A stretch of DNA of 64,000 bases, taken from contig JAHWDD010000006.1 of NCBI GenBank assembly GCA_023897205.1, positions 1 to 64,000 of the forward strand, in the 5' to 3' direction. This document shows positions 22,906 through 35,206 of this stretch, in pieces (within the stretch, counting starts at the first letter, position 1; every line of letters starts with the position of its first letter). A program made the translations under genes and the position numbers. Origin of the DNA: Exophiala sp. HKRS030 (taxonomy: Eukaryota > Ascomycota > Eurotiomycetes > Chaetothyriales > Herpotrichiellaceae). A model generated the notes under the pieces. The model was given only the letters and a program-made list of their open reading frames with translations, was not told the DNA's origin and searched no databases.

Positions 22906-24412
22906 ATGAATTCTAAGGATGCGACCCATACTCTTGACTTGAGCACTCTGCTCACAGCACTCCCGGCATGCAAACGGTGCAGAAAGAACAGAAGAAGGTG
23001 CGTCCTCTTTCCGCGTACTTGTCAATGACTGACTATCGGAAGATGTGACACAAGACTCGCTTCATGTGAGAACTGTGTCAAGGCTGACGTAGAATGCATC
23101 TACTATGATCATGTCCTACAAGAGGAGCTCCCGCGCAGGTAACGTGATGTTTGAGAGACTCCATTAAGGCCTTCTAACACAACCTAGCTATGTCGCTTCC
23201 CTAGTTAATTATCTAGATCAAGACACCGATACCATAGTATCTGCTCCAGAGCGGCCTCACCTTTCCGAGAATACTGTGCCCTCGGAGAGATTGACTGAAC
23301 AAAAGCAGCATTATTATTCCTTTTCCAAAGGCGCTTATCGGTATCTTGGGCCCCAGTCTCCTTTGATAAAGCTCGACACATTGGACGATAGGGTAGGGAG
23401 GCTTCAGACAAACTCGGATTTCGATTTCCCCATCCACGCCGATAGGGATTTCGTAGCTACAAGACCCGAGCTGCATCGGTATCTTACCAAACACTTCACT
23501 GATTCCGTTCAAAGGATTTATCCTATTTTGAACCCTTCCCTCCCTTGGCTGTCTTCGGACCACGCGGTGGATTCGCATTCGTCCCCAAACGAAGCTTTTC
23601 TGCAGCAAATGGTGTATGCCATTTCGTGTCGAAGTAACAGAAATCACGGTGTCTGCTTTCATACTCTGGCGGTAGCCGCTCACTCAAGAGCTTTGCAGTA
23701 CTTCGAACAGGCGACAGCTGAGTCTTCCATCTCGACTCTCCAGGTGGCAGTTATACTAGTTTTGTACACTCTTTTGGAGCCCTCGAGTGGCAACTTAAGC
23801 CAACAGGTGGGATTTGCAGCCAGGCTTGCGATTGAATTGACTGGACCTGAATCAGAAGAATCATCTCCAACGCTCTCGACTCTGATTAAGGTAATCTATT
23901 GTCTGGAAAATCAGGCTTGTGGCCTTCTGGATCGGCCGGCATCAATGCGAGAAACTGGGATACCGTTGGAATTATCAGCTCAGGACCCTCTGGAGTTCTT
24001 ATGCACCTTATATCAAATACAAGCCCGTGCTCGAGCAGGTCCTCCAGATGCTACCATACAAAGCACTCTTTCGCTGCTAGCTGATGATACGCTCGACTGC
24101 CTTCATCCAAACATACTTTCAACGTTCCGGGAAACACAGTTTATGTTGCAACCCACGGTTTCAACTGCAACAAGATTAATTACTGCGTATTTAGATGACC
24201 GTTATATTCCAACGGTTTTGACAGCTCATTGGGTTTTCAAAGCTGCTTCTATCATTGTTGAAGCTATACCGGTTGCGCAAGAGGCATTGAGACCAGGATT
24301 ATTGCAGGATTATGGTCATGCCACGGCACTTCTGGGCGAATGGTCAGTACGATGGGAGGCGGCAAAGGTTTTGTTGGAGTGCCTGCAGTTCAAAGTGAAG
24401 GACCATCGGTAA
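22906..24412 (+). CDS. Zn2Cys6 transcription factor
   Basis: Nuclear DNA-binding regulator. Exons 22906-22997, 23043-23138 and 23188-24412 give 1413 bases (470 aa). Splicing the first intron reconstitutes a complete binuclear zinc cluster: CKRCRKNRRRC, then C-x6-C-x2-C-x6-C (residues about 22-48), with all six cysteines present. The rest is a mostly helical middle-homology-like region without a further recognised domain, rather short for the class. The cluster is split by an intron, as is common in fungi. It is divergent from the TRI12 pump across 1.5 kb, a usual arrangement for a pathway regulator and its exporter, but the target genes are inferred only. Confidence 0.85.
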
Positions 24413-24860
24413 AGCCGAAGCCGATCACACCCTCAGACCACTCTGGCTAAGTCAACAGATACGCCGAACGACTTCCCAGGCTACATAGCACAGCTCCCAT
24501 GAATTGTAACAATTCTGCGGCGAGAATGACTTATCATGCCTAGACTTACTCCGATCATGCCTCCGCAAATTCCCATGTCATATCTATTGCAAATCCCGAC
24601 CGGCTTGGATTGGGATCCACTTTTGCGCTCAAAGCCGTATCTTATCAAAGCCGTATCTTATCACAGCCACCAAAGTTTCTTGATGATTAGTTGGCTAGGC
24701 ATCGAAACTCGGTCTGTGAGGTCTAGATACTCCGGACTCGTATTGACAGTCGTCTTTCCCTCCGATCTCCAGGTTTCCAGCTGTATTACTTCCGACCACA
24801 CCTTCTAGAAGACTTGGGCGATAACTAAGCAACCTACGAGATGGTTGCACCAACCCAATA
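24413..24860. promoter_or_regulatory. Upstream region of second Zn2Cys6 gene with tandem 17-mer
   Basis: Contains two adjacent copies of CAAAGCCGTATCTTATC (about 24630-24663, the first preceded by CT and the second followed by ACAG). Each copy carries a TTATC/GATAA core that GATA-type regulators could bind. Otherwise featureless; the short open frames are not gene-like. Confidence 0.35.
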
Positions 24861-26838
24861 ATGCCGCCGGTATCGCGGGTTCGGAGGCGCGCTCAGGCGT
24901 GTGCGCGATGCCGACTACGCAAGGTGCACTGCGATGCTCAGCAAACAGACTGTACTCCCTGTCTCAAAGCTGGTGTAACTTGCGTAGCCATGGACTCGAC
25001 CAGGCTACAAGCTCTGCCGAGGAGCATTGTGCAATTCTTGGAGACGAAAATTGCAGATCGAGAACGCAAGAGATCATCTGAAAATCCCCAACAGGTTGGT
25101 CGCCCAAAGCTCGTCAAGTCTATTCCAGCTAATTTTGAAGCCGTTCGGCCAGAGTGCTTTTGCGAGTCCAATCGTAAATAAGCTGATCTATGGAACGACC
25201 TCCTCATTTTTGGGTTTAACGGCAGAAGTACCTCTTGCTCGATGTGTCGTGGCTGGGACTCGGCTGCCCTCGGCCAGAAGGATGCTTGGGGTGGTGAATG
25301 ATTTTCATGAGCATCATCCAAGGTCAATTATCAATCATGAGCCGAGCAAGACTTCTTTATCGTCGATACCAGTACATGTTGCCGACTTTCTCTTCGATAA
25401 TTATGTCACTAGAGTCGCTCCGCAGTATCCAATTTACTACATCCCGGAGCTGACCTCGATGCACAACGCCGCATTCCATCCGGCAGACTTGAACGAAAGC
25501 ACCACCATTCTGACTGCCTACGAGATCTTTACGCTCAACTTGATTATGGCTATATCTTTATCAACAGCGGCCAGATCAAAGCAAGCCCGTGCCTACTCAA
25601 TAGCAACAGGTCTATTTGAGAACGCAATGGAACAAATAACCGACGTGCTCTCAAATGATTTGCGTGGACTGCAAGCGCTGACATTGCTCACACAGTACAC
25701 ATTCCTCAACCCTAGCGTCGCTAACCTCTGGCTTCTCGCTGGTTTTATCAGTCAAGCATGTGTAGACCTGGGCTTGCACCATGAACTACCAGACCATCCT
25801 TCCGTTTCACCTATGGAGCGCGACATGCGGCGTAGAGTCTTCTGGTGTGCCTTCGAAATGGAAACTGCAGTGTGTGGAGCGCTTTTACGACCGATAACGC
25901 TGCTTCGGAAGAATATCACTGTACAATTTTCCTCGCAGTTAGAAGACACAGCTATCACAGCTGAAGGGCTCAATGCCAAAGGCAGATCGACCAAATTTCC
26001 GTCTCACTATATTTGGCGGTACCGCCTTGTGGAATGTGACATTGTCCCAGTTCTTTTCCATCACGAACCAATCCCGCCAACATTCACTTCCTTGGAGTCA
26101 TGGATGGCCCACCAAGAACGAATGATATTGGACTGGAAAGCCGATATTCAAGAGGCTACCGCTGGAAACACCGATTCGTCCTGTCAATCCCAATGGGATG
26201 AGATGAAGCTCTATTCCACCATAGCTACAGACTACATACTTGTAACTTTGTTCCGACCTTGTCCACTGATCAAAGAACCTACGGCTGAAAACCTGCTCAA
26301 GGCCTTCTCCGCTGCAGTCGGCGTTGCCGATGGCAGCTGGGAGCAAGCTAACCTGGAGTTTGGCAACAGTAAGTACGTCTTCCACTCATGCTACCATTCC
26401 TTTTCTGCCGCGGTTGCCTTCTTGCAAGCTTTGCAACGATTCAAAGCAGAGATTGCGGCATCCTACTCATTAGAACAAGTCGAGTTATTCATGGACATAT
26501 TCTCCCGGTTCTTCGCTACAGTTGCAGAAAGATGGCCGGCTGCAGCAAAATGCCTAGAAGAATACGAGAGACTTCTGGCTCCAGTGAGAGCGGAATTTAC
26601 AAACTTCGCGTTCCAAGAAGCACAACGGATCTCTGAACGATCTTCATCGATCACTCGTCTTGTCGTTTCACCAGTATTTGACCCTTCGAAAGATCTGGAA
26701 GAGGCTATGAGCTTTGGGACTTTCTTCAACGCGACTGGGTCCGGAATAGAAGACAATCTCAGCTGTTACCCATACATACCGATGGACTGGAACGCCGAGT
26801 TCAATTTCGATGTCAGCACAGCAGTACCTTTTCGATGA
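24861..26838 (+). CDS. Zn2Cys6 transcription factor with fungal TF domain
   Basis: Nuclear regulator. Exons 24861-25094 and 25141-26838 join in phase 0 to 1932 bases (643 aa). The zinc cluster is near the N-terminus (CARCRLRKVHCDAQQTDCTPC then C), preceded by an arginine-rich stretch. The middle holds the fungal-specific transcription-factor domain: residues from about 180, with VADFLFDNYVTRVAPQYPI, a DLGLHHELPDHP loop and the RRRVFWCAFEMETAV motif that marks this domain. The 46-base intron contains a CTAAT branch site. It is followed 490 bases later in the same direction by a 2-oxoglutarate oxygenase, then an amidase and transporters, so it is a good candidate regulator for that group. Confidence 0.88.
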
Positions 26839-27326
26839 TAAGACGAACAAGTAATGTTAGCGAATCTTGTTGTGCAAACGATTACCTCTTTAAAGTTGTC
26901 AATTCGGCCTGGGACTACAGATAAGAAATTCTTGGGTCGCGAGTCAATGATGTGTGCCTAGAACGTTGAGTAGTTGTGATAACAATTCCTGGCAGTCATG
27001 AAAACCCAAAGACAGCCATCTGTTTTTAGCTCCACTCGCGTCCGGCCGTTAGCCTTGTGCGCCGTTGGCCGTTAGCAAGATTGGGAGTTTGGGTTCACCC
27101 CAGATAACCGCACCACAGGAAATGAGGTTTGATAAGGCTCCTCCAGATTCGAATCGTAGAAGATGTGCGCAAAATGTTATGCTCCCTGCGCTTATTGCCG
27201 TAAGTCACTTCTGATTGAAGAGGCCTCTATATATATCTCGCTGCGCACAGGGTTCTGGATACAAGGATACCATCTTCCACGAATCTTTTAAGTTTCCAGA
27301 CATTCAATTTATTTGTCATCATCATT
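26839..27326. promoter_or_regulatory. Promoter region of the oxygenase gene
   Basis: 488 bases between the regulator stop and the oxygenase start. A TATATATAT box lies at about 27229-27237, roughly 90 bases ahead of the ATG. No gene or known binding motif recognised. Confidence 0.4.
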
Positions 27327-28440
27327 ATGGTTGTTCGGAAGCCTACACTCGAGATACCGGTTATCGACATTAGCGGTTTTCTCAGAGGGGACGAAGATGC
27401 GAAGAAAACTTGTGCCCTGGAGTTGCGCTCTGCTCTTGAAAATGTTGGATTCTTCCAGATCTGCGGCCACTCAGTCAGTACCGACCTCCAAAAGCGGTTC
27501 ATCCAAAACATTGCGGATTTCTTCGCACTTCCACAGCCTGAGAAAGACAAGATCGGCCAAGACAAGTCCCCCTGCAACCGGGGTTACGAGGCCATTGGCG
27601 TTGAGAGATTGGAAGAGATTGAAGACAACAGCCAGATTGAAAAGAAGGAAGGGTTCACTGTGCGGTGTGAGAGGCCTCTTGGACGGTTCATGACGGGACC
27701 AAATCAATGGCCCGATCCAAGTCTACCTGGTATGAGTGACTTTCGAGGGACGTACATGGAGTACTATTCAGCCATGCATCAGTTAAGTACGAGCATGTTC
27801 CGACTCATGGCTCTAAGCTTGGATCTTGATGAGCACTTCTTTGACGCATTTGCGGCGGACCCAGATGGTGAGTCTTCTCTTCTCTCTCGAGTCTCGCACC
27901 ATATTCCTAACGTAGGTACCAGGCATCCAACTCTGCCGATCACACAAGTACCCTGCCTCCCCCAACGGCACCTCCAATCGAGGTCGTGGCATCGGGGCGC
28001 ACACCGATTTTGGCGCCTTGACGCTTCTTCTCCAAGATGATATCGGTGGTCTTGAAGTTCTAGACAAGCTGACTGGCACATGGCACCCTGTCGTCCCAGT
28101 TGAAGGTGCCTACGTCATCAACATTGGGGACTTGATGCAGCGATGGACAAATGATAGGTACCGTAGTACCATGCACCGTGTGTGGTCACCGGCCTCGGAC
28201 AAGGCTCGGTACTCAGTGGCTTTCTTCAATGACGGAGCCTTGGACACGGTCATTGAAGCCATTTCAACGTGTGTCCCGGCCGGCCAGAAACCGAAATACG
28301 GACCACTCAAGGTAGAAGATCATCTCGTCAGACGATACAAACAGAGTTACTCTTTGGGCGGAGCGAACATTATCACGCCATCGGCAACACTGGTGTCGAA
28401 GATGGATAGCGTCGTGCCACTCCGAGAGATTGTGGCCTAG
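27327..28440 (+). CDS. 2-oxoglutarate/Fe(II)-dependent oxygenase
   Basis: Non-haem iron oxygenase of the isopenicillin-N-synthase-like group. Such enzymes couple decarboxylation of 2-oxoglutarate to hydroxylation, desaturation or ring closure of a small substrate. Exons 27327-27867 and 27923-28440 give 1059 bases (352 aa), the usual size. The N-terminal DIOX_N part starts IPVIDISGFLRGDEDA and has VGFFQICGHSV. The iron ligands are His and Asp in GAHTDFGALTLL (about residue 205) and His in YRSTMHRVW (about 263). The 2-oxoglutarate-binding pair is R-x-S in KARYSVAFF. All required residues are present, so it should be active. The substrate is unknown. The adjacent amidase and transporters suggest degradation of a nitrogenous small molecule. 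Confidence 0.9.
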
Positions 28441-28643
28441 AAATAAGAGTCGGAGAAAGGTTGCAGAAATAGTATGCTATCGAGTAGGTAAATTATTTTT
28501 GTATGGGTGATGATTATTGATTGAGATCTCAATATGGTTTTTTCGGGATGAACTTAAATTGTCCTTTGCTGGAGCTCCTCTTTCTGTCGAACGGAGTTGC
28601 GAGGTAATTTTGAAAAGATAAATTAATAGCATTCATTTAAGCA

Positions 28644-29669
28644 TTACAGAATTCTTTGCGTCGTTTCGTCAACATACTCTAAGGCAGGCGGTGATGGAAA
28701 TCCACACACCGATCCGTCCTTAATTACTACCTCATGGTCCTCAGCCTGCGCATACCGTCCCTGGACCAAATCCCGCATGTAAGTGTAGGGACAATCACCA
28801 GCTCCGTTATTCACCGCCACGTAGCCTCGATGACCTAACTGGTAGAGATTATTTTCGACACCCCATTCTCGTCTTCGTCGTCGAACTTCATCTGCTCGGA
28901 TCTCGCAGGCAACCATGTGGTCAGGAGTGTTATTCCCTCGCTCCAGGATGTTGCCTTCAGGATCAACGAACATGGCCTGTCCCATGCTGCGCCACGTAGA
29001 ATCTGCCCCCGCCAATGCGACGCTGACGGTGTACATGAGATTGGTGAATGCATTGGTTCGATTGGTCAATTCCCAACTATTCTTGATAGGCGAAGTGTAG
29101 CCAGCTGTCCGCAAAAGCACTTCAGCCCCAAGATACGCGGCCTCCCGGGCCATTTCAGGGAACATGCCATCATGGCAGATGATGAGAGACATTCTCACTC
29201 CTCCCGGTCCAGTGAAAACAGATACACCCTTATTGCCAGGATACCATGGCTCTACTGGAATCCAGGGGTGCATTTTCCGATAGTAGTTGACCACGTCTCC
29301 CTGGGAGTTGATGGTGAGGCCGACATTCCAGGGATAGGCTTCAGCAGAGATGGTGTTCTTTTCCATGATACTGAAAACGCCCCAGACTCCCTCCTCGGCA
29401 CACACTTGTTTAAACGCTGCAACTTCGAGGCCGTCCAGAGTGCACATGATACTAGGTTCAATCGACATCGCCAGGCCGTGAATACAGTACTCAGGGAACA
29501 AGACCAGGTCGACGCTCGGATACTCTCGTTTAGCACGACACACTAGGTTGCAAACATGCTTAGTCGCATCAGACAAGTCCTTTGGGGTGTCGACGCGAAA
29601 GAGCTGCGATTGTACCGCGGCGATGACAATGCCACCTTGCGTCTTGTTCAATCCGCCGAGACCGCTCAT
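28644..29669 (-). CDS. Nitrilase-superfamily amidase, formamidase/aliphatic-amidase type
   Basis: Intronless 341-aa C-N hydrolase, probably releasing ammonia from a short aliphatic amide or formamide. The Glu-Lys-Cys triad is visible: Glu60 in LVLFPEYC, Lys132 in [14 protein letters not shown] and Cys165 in [11 protein letters not shown]. The long loop after the lysine ([11 protein letters not shown]), the C-terminal extension of about 70 residues ([20 protein letters not shown]) and the length all match the AmiE/AmiF amidases rather than true nitrilases. It ends 200 bases from the stop of the convergent oxygenase, which strengthens the idea of a shared pathway. The exact substrate cannot be read from sequence. 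Confidence 0.88.
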   Translation of the reverse strand: MSGLGGLNKTQGGIVIAAVQSQLFRVDTPKDLSDATKHVCNLVCRAKREYPSVDLVLFPEYCIHGLAMSIEPSIMCTLDGLEVAAFKQVCAEEGVWGVFSIMEKNTISAEAYPWNVGLTINSQGDVVNYYRKMHPWIPVEPWYPGNKGVSVFTGPGGVRMSLIICHDGMFPEMAREAAYLGAEVLLRTAGYTSPIKNSWELTNRTNAFTNLMYTVSVALAGADSTWRSMGQAMFVDPEGNILERGNNTPDHMVACEIRADEVRRRRREWGVENNLYQLGHRGYVAVNNGAGDCPYTYMRDLVQGRYAQAEDHEVVIKDGSVCGFPSPPALEYVDETTQRIL

Positions 29670-30326
29670 GATGCGCAGATAAAGACAGTGAGTATGCTGA
29701 GCGTCCGATTAGAGATTGAGGAACTCGAGTCATCGATATCTCAATCATGGTTTAATTATCACATGCGCAAGTTCCGACTATCCGGCATAACAAGAACACC
29801 CCCTCTTTTGCCCAGCGCTCATAGCCGAGTGCACTTACGGTGATGACCGCCCAATTCTCCCGGCGTGGAGATGGCGTTGTTATCGGTGAGTCTGGGGCAA
29901 GCCCAGAATTTTGTAATCGTCGGGGTGGCTCGCTTGACCAGTGAGGCCAATGCGCTTATCAACGCTAACGGACCAGAACGCTTGAGTGAGTTCCCACCCA
30001 TCGCCTTGACGCCATTGAGCGCACACAACAGTATGTGCAATCGCAGAAAGAAGCCTGTGGGAAAGAAACCTTCGTCAATTTAGACTTCTGGGTACGTATC
30101 TTTGGATCTAAATCATCGAATCTTAGGTTTCTAGACTGTCAATAGCATACGATACATAGATAAGCATATCATGGAGATACATTTCTCCCCATACATGGCT
30201 GGTTGTCGATATATATCAAGACTTATGGGCAAGTAATACTACTTCTGTGCTCCTGCTCATCTGTTCTTGACGTGCACTGCAATTCTTCCAAGACTTATTA
30301 GCACGACAACCTCGACTAAAGCGACA
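29670..30326. promoter_or_regulatory. Shared upstream region of amidase and amino-acid transporter
   Basis: 657 bases between divergent genes. A plus-strand frame at 29865-30083 is short and has no domain. A TATATAT run occurs near 30210. No operator recognised. A divergent promoter serving both genes is likely. Confidence 0.4.
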
Positions 30327-32219
30327 ATGACCGCCGAAAAGACTGAAAGCACCGTCAAACCCGTGGAGAATGATAGTCTACCGGGCGAAATCCTCGAGGA
30401 TGACGGTGAAGTCTTTAAGGATAATGCGGACCACGCAAAGTTTCGTGCCCTGGGGCTGTAGGTATCTTTTCGTTGCTACCTTGCAAGTCATACTCTGACA
30501 GTTTTGAATCAGCATTCCGACCATCATTGTTCTCATCAAGCTCTGCTTTGCGACTGGAGTGTTGTCAATTCCCGCTGCCCTTGGAGTTGTGGGCTATGGA
30601 CCAGGCGTCGTCCTTTTGACACTATGGAGTGCATTGACTATGTGTAAGTGGATGATAAATGTTACAATCTGATTATTTTGGGCAGGGCACTGATCGCCGT
30701 GTTTGATGTAGATTATGCCTTTGTCATGTATCAATTCAGGATGAAGTACAAAGGTATTCATAATATCGTCGATGCTGCGATGCTCATGGGTGGACCAATT
30801 GCACGAGAGGCTACTGGTGCTCTTTTCCTTCTGACTTGGACGTAAGTGATTCCTATCAGTCGAGTGAAGCGGTATTTTTATGCCTAACTCCAAACAGCCT
30901 GTGCACTGGCTCCGGATTTGTTGGGTTGTCGCAAGGTCTCAGGATCCTCGCCAATGGCAAAGGATGTAGCATCGTCTGGACACTGGTCGCCGCTATCGCC
31001 ACTGGCATACTTTCGAGCATTCGAACTCTCGGGAAGTTAGCTATCCTCACTTGGATAGGGTTCGCCAGTATTTTTACGGCAGTTTTCATTGTGGTGTAAG
31101 TCGAACAAGCCTATTCCTACCTACTGGACTAATCTTTGGTTCGCACAGGGTTGGTGTAACAACCATTGAAAGGCCTGCTGCGGCGCCTCAAGAAGGCCCC
31201 TTCGACCTGGGTGTCATCGCTGTAGGACATCCCGGATTTGTCGCAGGACTTGTCGCGGCGCTGAATCTTTTCTGTACGAGCCCCTCCATGATACCTGCCC
31301 TTTTAAAAAGCCGCATCTAACGTGGATCGATAGCTGGATTTGGCTCAACCTCCACCTTTATGCCTGTCATGGCAGAGATGAAAGTACCCAGAACTTTTCC
31401 AAAGGCGCTCTTTATTTCTCAAGGCCTTTTAGTTGCTTGCTATATTTCCTTCGGCCTGGTCGTCTATGTGTAAGCAATTATGACGTCATTCATAGGCCAT
31501 CCCTGTCGCTAATCTTTCTCTCCAGATATTGTGGAATTTATGTCGCCAGTCCGTCTCTTGCAAGTGCAGGAGGAACACTCGAGAAGGTAGCATATGGTAT
31601 CTCCATCCCGGGTTTTATCATGACCTCGACACTCTGGACCCACGTCGCTGCCAAGTTTGTATGTGTCTTTGCATGATTTTCACCTCGAGACTAGAGTAGC
31701 TGACAGTGTTGTAGCTTTTTGTCCGAATCCTTCGTGACTCTGATCATCTGCAAAGCAACAGTTTAAGGCACTGGGTTACTTGGCTGTAGGTGCAATCCTC
31801 GAAAGCTTCCACATTTGTGTTTCCATATGAAAACTGATCTTTACATGCATATTTCAGATCCTCAACCATCTCTCTAACAATCGTATCCTTTATCCTCGCT
31901 GAAGCCATCCCCTTCTTCAGCTTGATTTTGGGCCTCATTGGTTCCCTTTGCTGTTCTCCAACCTGCGTAAGTTCGCGACCAATTAGTGATGACTACATGT
32001 ACTGATATCGGGTAGCTGGTAATTCCTGGTTTCATGGGCCTCTACATGCAGCGAGGCAACTACACGTCCAGCAGGAAGATTATGGCACTTTGTGCTCTGC
32101 ACTGCGTCACTATCGTCGGGGGCTCATTCATGGCCATTGCTGGTACTTATACAACCATTCAGAGTATTGTTGACGCTTATGCTTTAAACTCTGTGGCGAG
32201 GGCATTCAGGTGCTCATGA
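30327..32219 (+). CDS. Amino-acid transporter, AAAP (Aa_trans) family
   Basis: Membrane importer of neutral amino acids, related to Neurospora mtr. The first exon (30327-30457) encodes an acidic leader. Exon 2 (30513-30643) carries the family signature FATGVLSIPAALGVVGYGP and exon 3 starts at 30712. Later segments include TWTLCTGSGFVGLSQGLRI, GFVAGLVAALNLFC and IPGFIMTSTLWTHVAAKF. The last typical motif is GSFMAIAGTYTTIQSIVDAY followed by NSVARAF. About nine introns interrupt it, and those I checked close in frame. Family members end soon after this motif. The stop at 32219 is therefore acceptable, but an alternative splice at about 32212 could add a short tail from 32272. It is divergent from the amidase and upstream of a second transporter and the dehydrogenase genes. 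Confidence 0.82.
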
Positions 32220-33326
32220 GTAGGATGAGTCCTACCTTTTACAGCAACTTGAATAGTCTTTGTTCATACTCAGATATCCTACCTTGGCCGAGTGCCTGAC
32301 AAGAGCGGACAAGGTAAATCCGGTAGTCATTCAAAATGGTAATCCTGTTTTCATACTCCACGAATTCGTTCATATGATCCAATTTATTCGTCGGGACACT
32401 ACGTCAGTATATTGTTCAGCTTGATGTAATGTGTTTTATGCAATGTCAGGTCCACTGCTTTCCCTTCTCACAAGAGATGCATGTGGTGAGACAGTTAAAG
32501 ACACACCCGCTTCGACCGATTTCTAGTTCCAGCTCTTTGCTCAAAGTCTGTAATATTTCTCATTCACCACCCACGGACTGTCTAAACTAACCACGACGCA
32601 GACGACAGCGGTGCTTTAGGCTATTTCGAAACTAAAAAGAGTGTCTCAAACTTGGCTAGAGCGGTCTTGTGCGGCTCCGGCGTCCAGTTACCAGCATTTG
32701 TCCGTTTCCCAACCGTTATCTAGGCACAAGGATATCCCAACTTGGCCCGTACCCACGAGACTTTGCCATTAAATTCGCTATGGTGAGAAGCAAAAGTACT
32801 ATGGGAGGGCGAAGATACTGACATCGGGAAATATGGTACATACTGCGCGGATACCCACTCTATTGTCAAGAGTCGGCTCCGAAGCTGCACCAGATAAGCC
32901 TAAAACAGCATAGAGTCATGCCAAAAACCCTTTAATCCGCTGCCGCCTGCTTTCAACATGTTCCCGCCATACGATACATACTCTTATGAGAGCTCTTGAG
33001 CGTGCCCAGTGCCATGTATCACTGCGGATCCGATATCGATAAAGACTGAAGGAACGAACGATGACAGGCCGCCCATGGGGAACCCTGGCGCGGAGGAAGA
33101 TTGTCACGGCGGTTTCCATATTGGCGAGTATTTTCTGCACACGTGGATAACGACCATTTTCACCAGTTTCTCTCTTTAAAAGGAGTTCGGGACATCACCA
33201 CAGTCTTTCAATCAGAGCTTTAGGTCTTAGTTCTTTCTCCTCGTTTTGAAACTGTTGGCACTGGTGATTTAGCTAACTAGGATCACACGCCTACCAACCA
33301 CTTTAACACAATTGCCCCAGGGAGAT
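32220..33326. other. Intergenic, no gene seen
   Basis: 1.1 kb between two plus-strand transporters. The minus-strand frame at 33140-32916 lacks domain features. It may contain the optional last exon of the transporter to the left (from 32272). Confidence 0.4.
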
Positions 33327-35206
33327 ATGTCTACATCACACCGAACACCCGTTCATGACTTCGACATCAAGGCGCAACTATCCCTCCCTGTCCTGGAGCA
33401 CACAGAAGACGCTCCTGTGTCTCTTGATGATCTTCGAGCTGCAGAAGAAGGGGCCGATGTATCCATTGACCGTCGATTGGAGAGGAGAATCAGGTACGTC
33501 AAGTGGAGCACACATATCACTCTGGCTGCCAAAAGGCTATCTCAAAGTCATACCACTAATGACTGATACCGCAACTCTTGCCAGGCGAAAGATAGACCTG
33601 CGTCTCGTTCCCATCCTCGCTGCGATATACACCATGGCACTAGTTGATCGAACGAACCTAGGGAGTGCCAGAATTGCAGGACTAGACGAAGCTACTGGCC
33701 TCAACGTTGGGAACCACGCCTCCATTACAAGTGAGCACTTCAACGAACCAAAAGTCGACATTGACCCGTAGGATCACGACATTAAATGCTAACAAGGACG
33801 CGAATATAGTATTGGTTTTCTACGTGGGATACATTATTTTTGAAATTCCGAGCAACCTTGTTCTTAAAAGGCTCGGTCCTGCAATTTGGCTGTCCACTCT
33901 CTCTCTTGCATGGGGTTTGGTGACACTAGGTATTGGCTTTAGCAAGAACTGGCAGATCGTGGCCGCCTGTCGTGCTGTGCTTGGTATCTGCGAAGCCGTG
34001 AGAAACCCACCTCCCATACTCCTTTGAATTAGCTAAAGTTATGGACAGGGCATGTTTCCCGGGTGTCTGTATCTTCTGGCATCTTGGTATCCCAGGTTTG
34101 AGGTGCAGAAAAGGTTCGAAATACTGTCTCAGGGATTCGGTGCGATATTAACCCATCATCCAGGATCGCCATTTACTTCATGACGGGCTCTTTCCTGTCT
34201 TCATTTGCCAACATCCTGTGTGTTGGTTTGACACATATCGCCGACGAACCACAAACAGATGGTTGGAAATATATCTTCATCGTCCAAGGAGCCATCACCA
34301 TTGCGATAGCCATCGTTGGTTGGTTTGTGATTGTCGACTTCCCTGAGAAGGAGATTCAGAAAGGCAAATTTCTCTCTGCTAGTGAGGCGGACGTTGTTAG
34401 AGCTCGGCTTGTCCGCGACCATAATGCTTCTCAAGGAGAACGCATGACATGGGAGACTATAAAAATTGTCTGCCTTGATTGGAAAGTGTGGTCTCTGTCA
34501 GTCATAACCATTCCAAAGCCATACTGTATCGATGACTAATCTCACATGACAGGTCTTTCACGTACATGGCCGGTGCTGCTGGCGTGTACGGCCTATTGTT
34601 ATTTCTGCCAATCGTCCTTCGGCTAGGACTAGGATACTCTCAAACAAAGTCGTTCCTCCTCGCTGCGCCTCCTGCTGCGGTCGCAGTGATATTTGTCTTC
34701 CTGGTCAGTATTATATCGGATAAATATCGAGTTCGCGGACCATTTGTCTTACTCGAAGGATCATTGGGCATTATCGGGCTGTGTATGATTGGCTTCCTGG
34801 ATCACCCAACTCCAAGATACGTGGGGTCCTTTCTGGGGTCTTGCGGGTGCAACGGCCTCATTGTCACAGTGGCTTCCTGGCAACAAAACAACATCAGGGA
34901 AGATGCAAAAAGATCAATCCTGGCCGCAATCCAGGTCTCCTCCGCTGGTATTGGAGGAATCTATTCAGCATTGGTCTTTAGGCAGCAGGTACGTATAGGG
35001 ACGACCTCTATCGTATGTACACGGCTGATACTCGATCACAGGATTCGCCAAATTTTGTACCCGGCCTCGTTGCATGCTGTGCACTTGTGGGATTTTCGAT
35101 GTTGTTGACCCTAATCACCATTCCCCTTCTCATACGTGCAAATAGACAAGCGGATAAAGGCCAAAGGATTATTGAGGGCAGCACTTTGTTCCGCTATGTC
35201 TGGTAG
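33327..35206 (+). CDS. MFS transporter, anion:cation symporter (Dal5-like)
   Basis: Major-facilitator importer of small organic anions or vitamins (relatives carry allantoate, nicotinate, pantothenate). After a hydrophilic leader from MSTSHRTPVHDFDIK come RRKIDLRLVPILAAIY and ALVDRTNLGSARIAGL, the signature of this family (D-R-x-N-x-G-x-A). Next are VGYIIFEIPSNLVLKRLGP, CRAVLGICEA, then after splicing GMFPG, and a second half with YMAGAAGVYGLLLFLPIVL and GFTNxx-like NSGI-type helices. The end is LIRANRQADKGQRIIEG, as in family members. There are several introns; not every joint was fixed. Its place between the amino-acid transporter and the oxo-acid dehydrogenase genes suggests it brings in, or removes, an organic acid of the same pathway (inference). 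Confidence 0.83.

Noticed and set aside
28917..29546. A 209-codon plus-strand frame opposite the amidase
   Set aside because: Antisense shadow; the minus-strand frame contains a complete catalytic triad.
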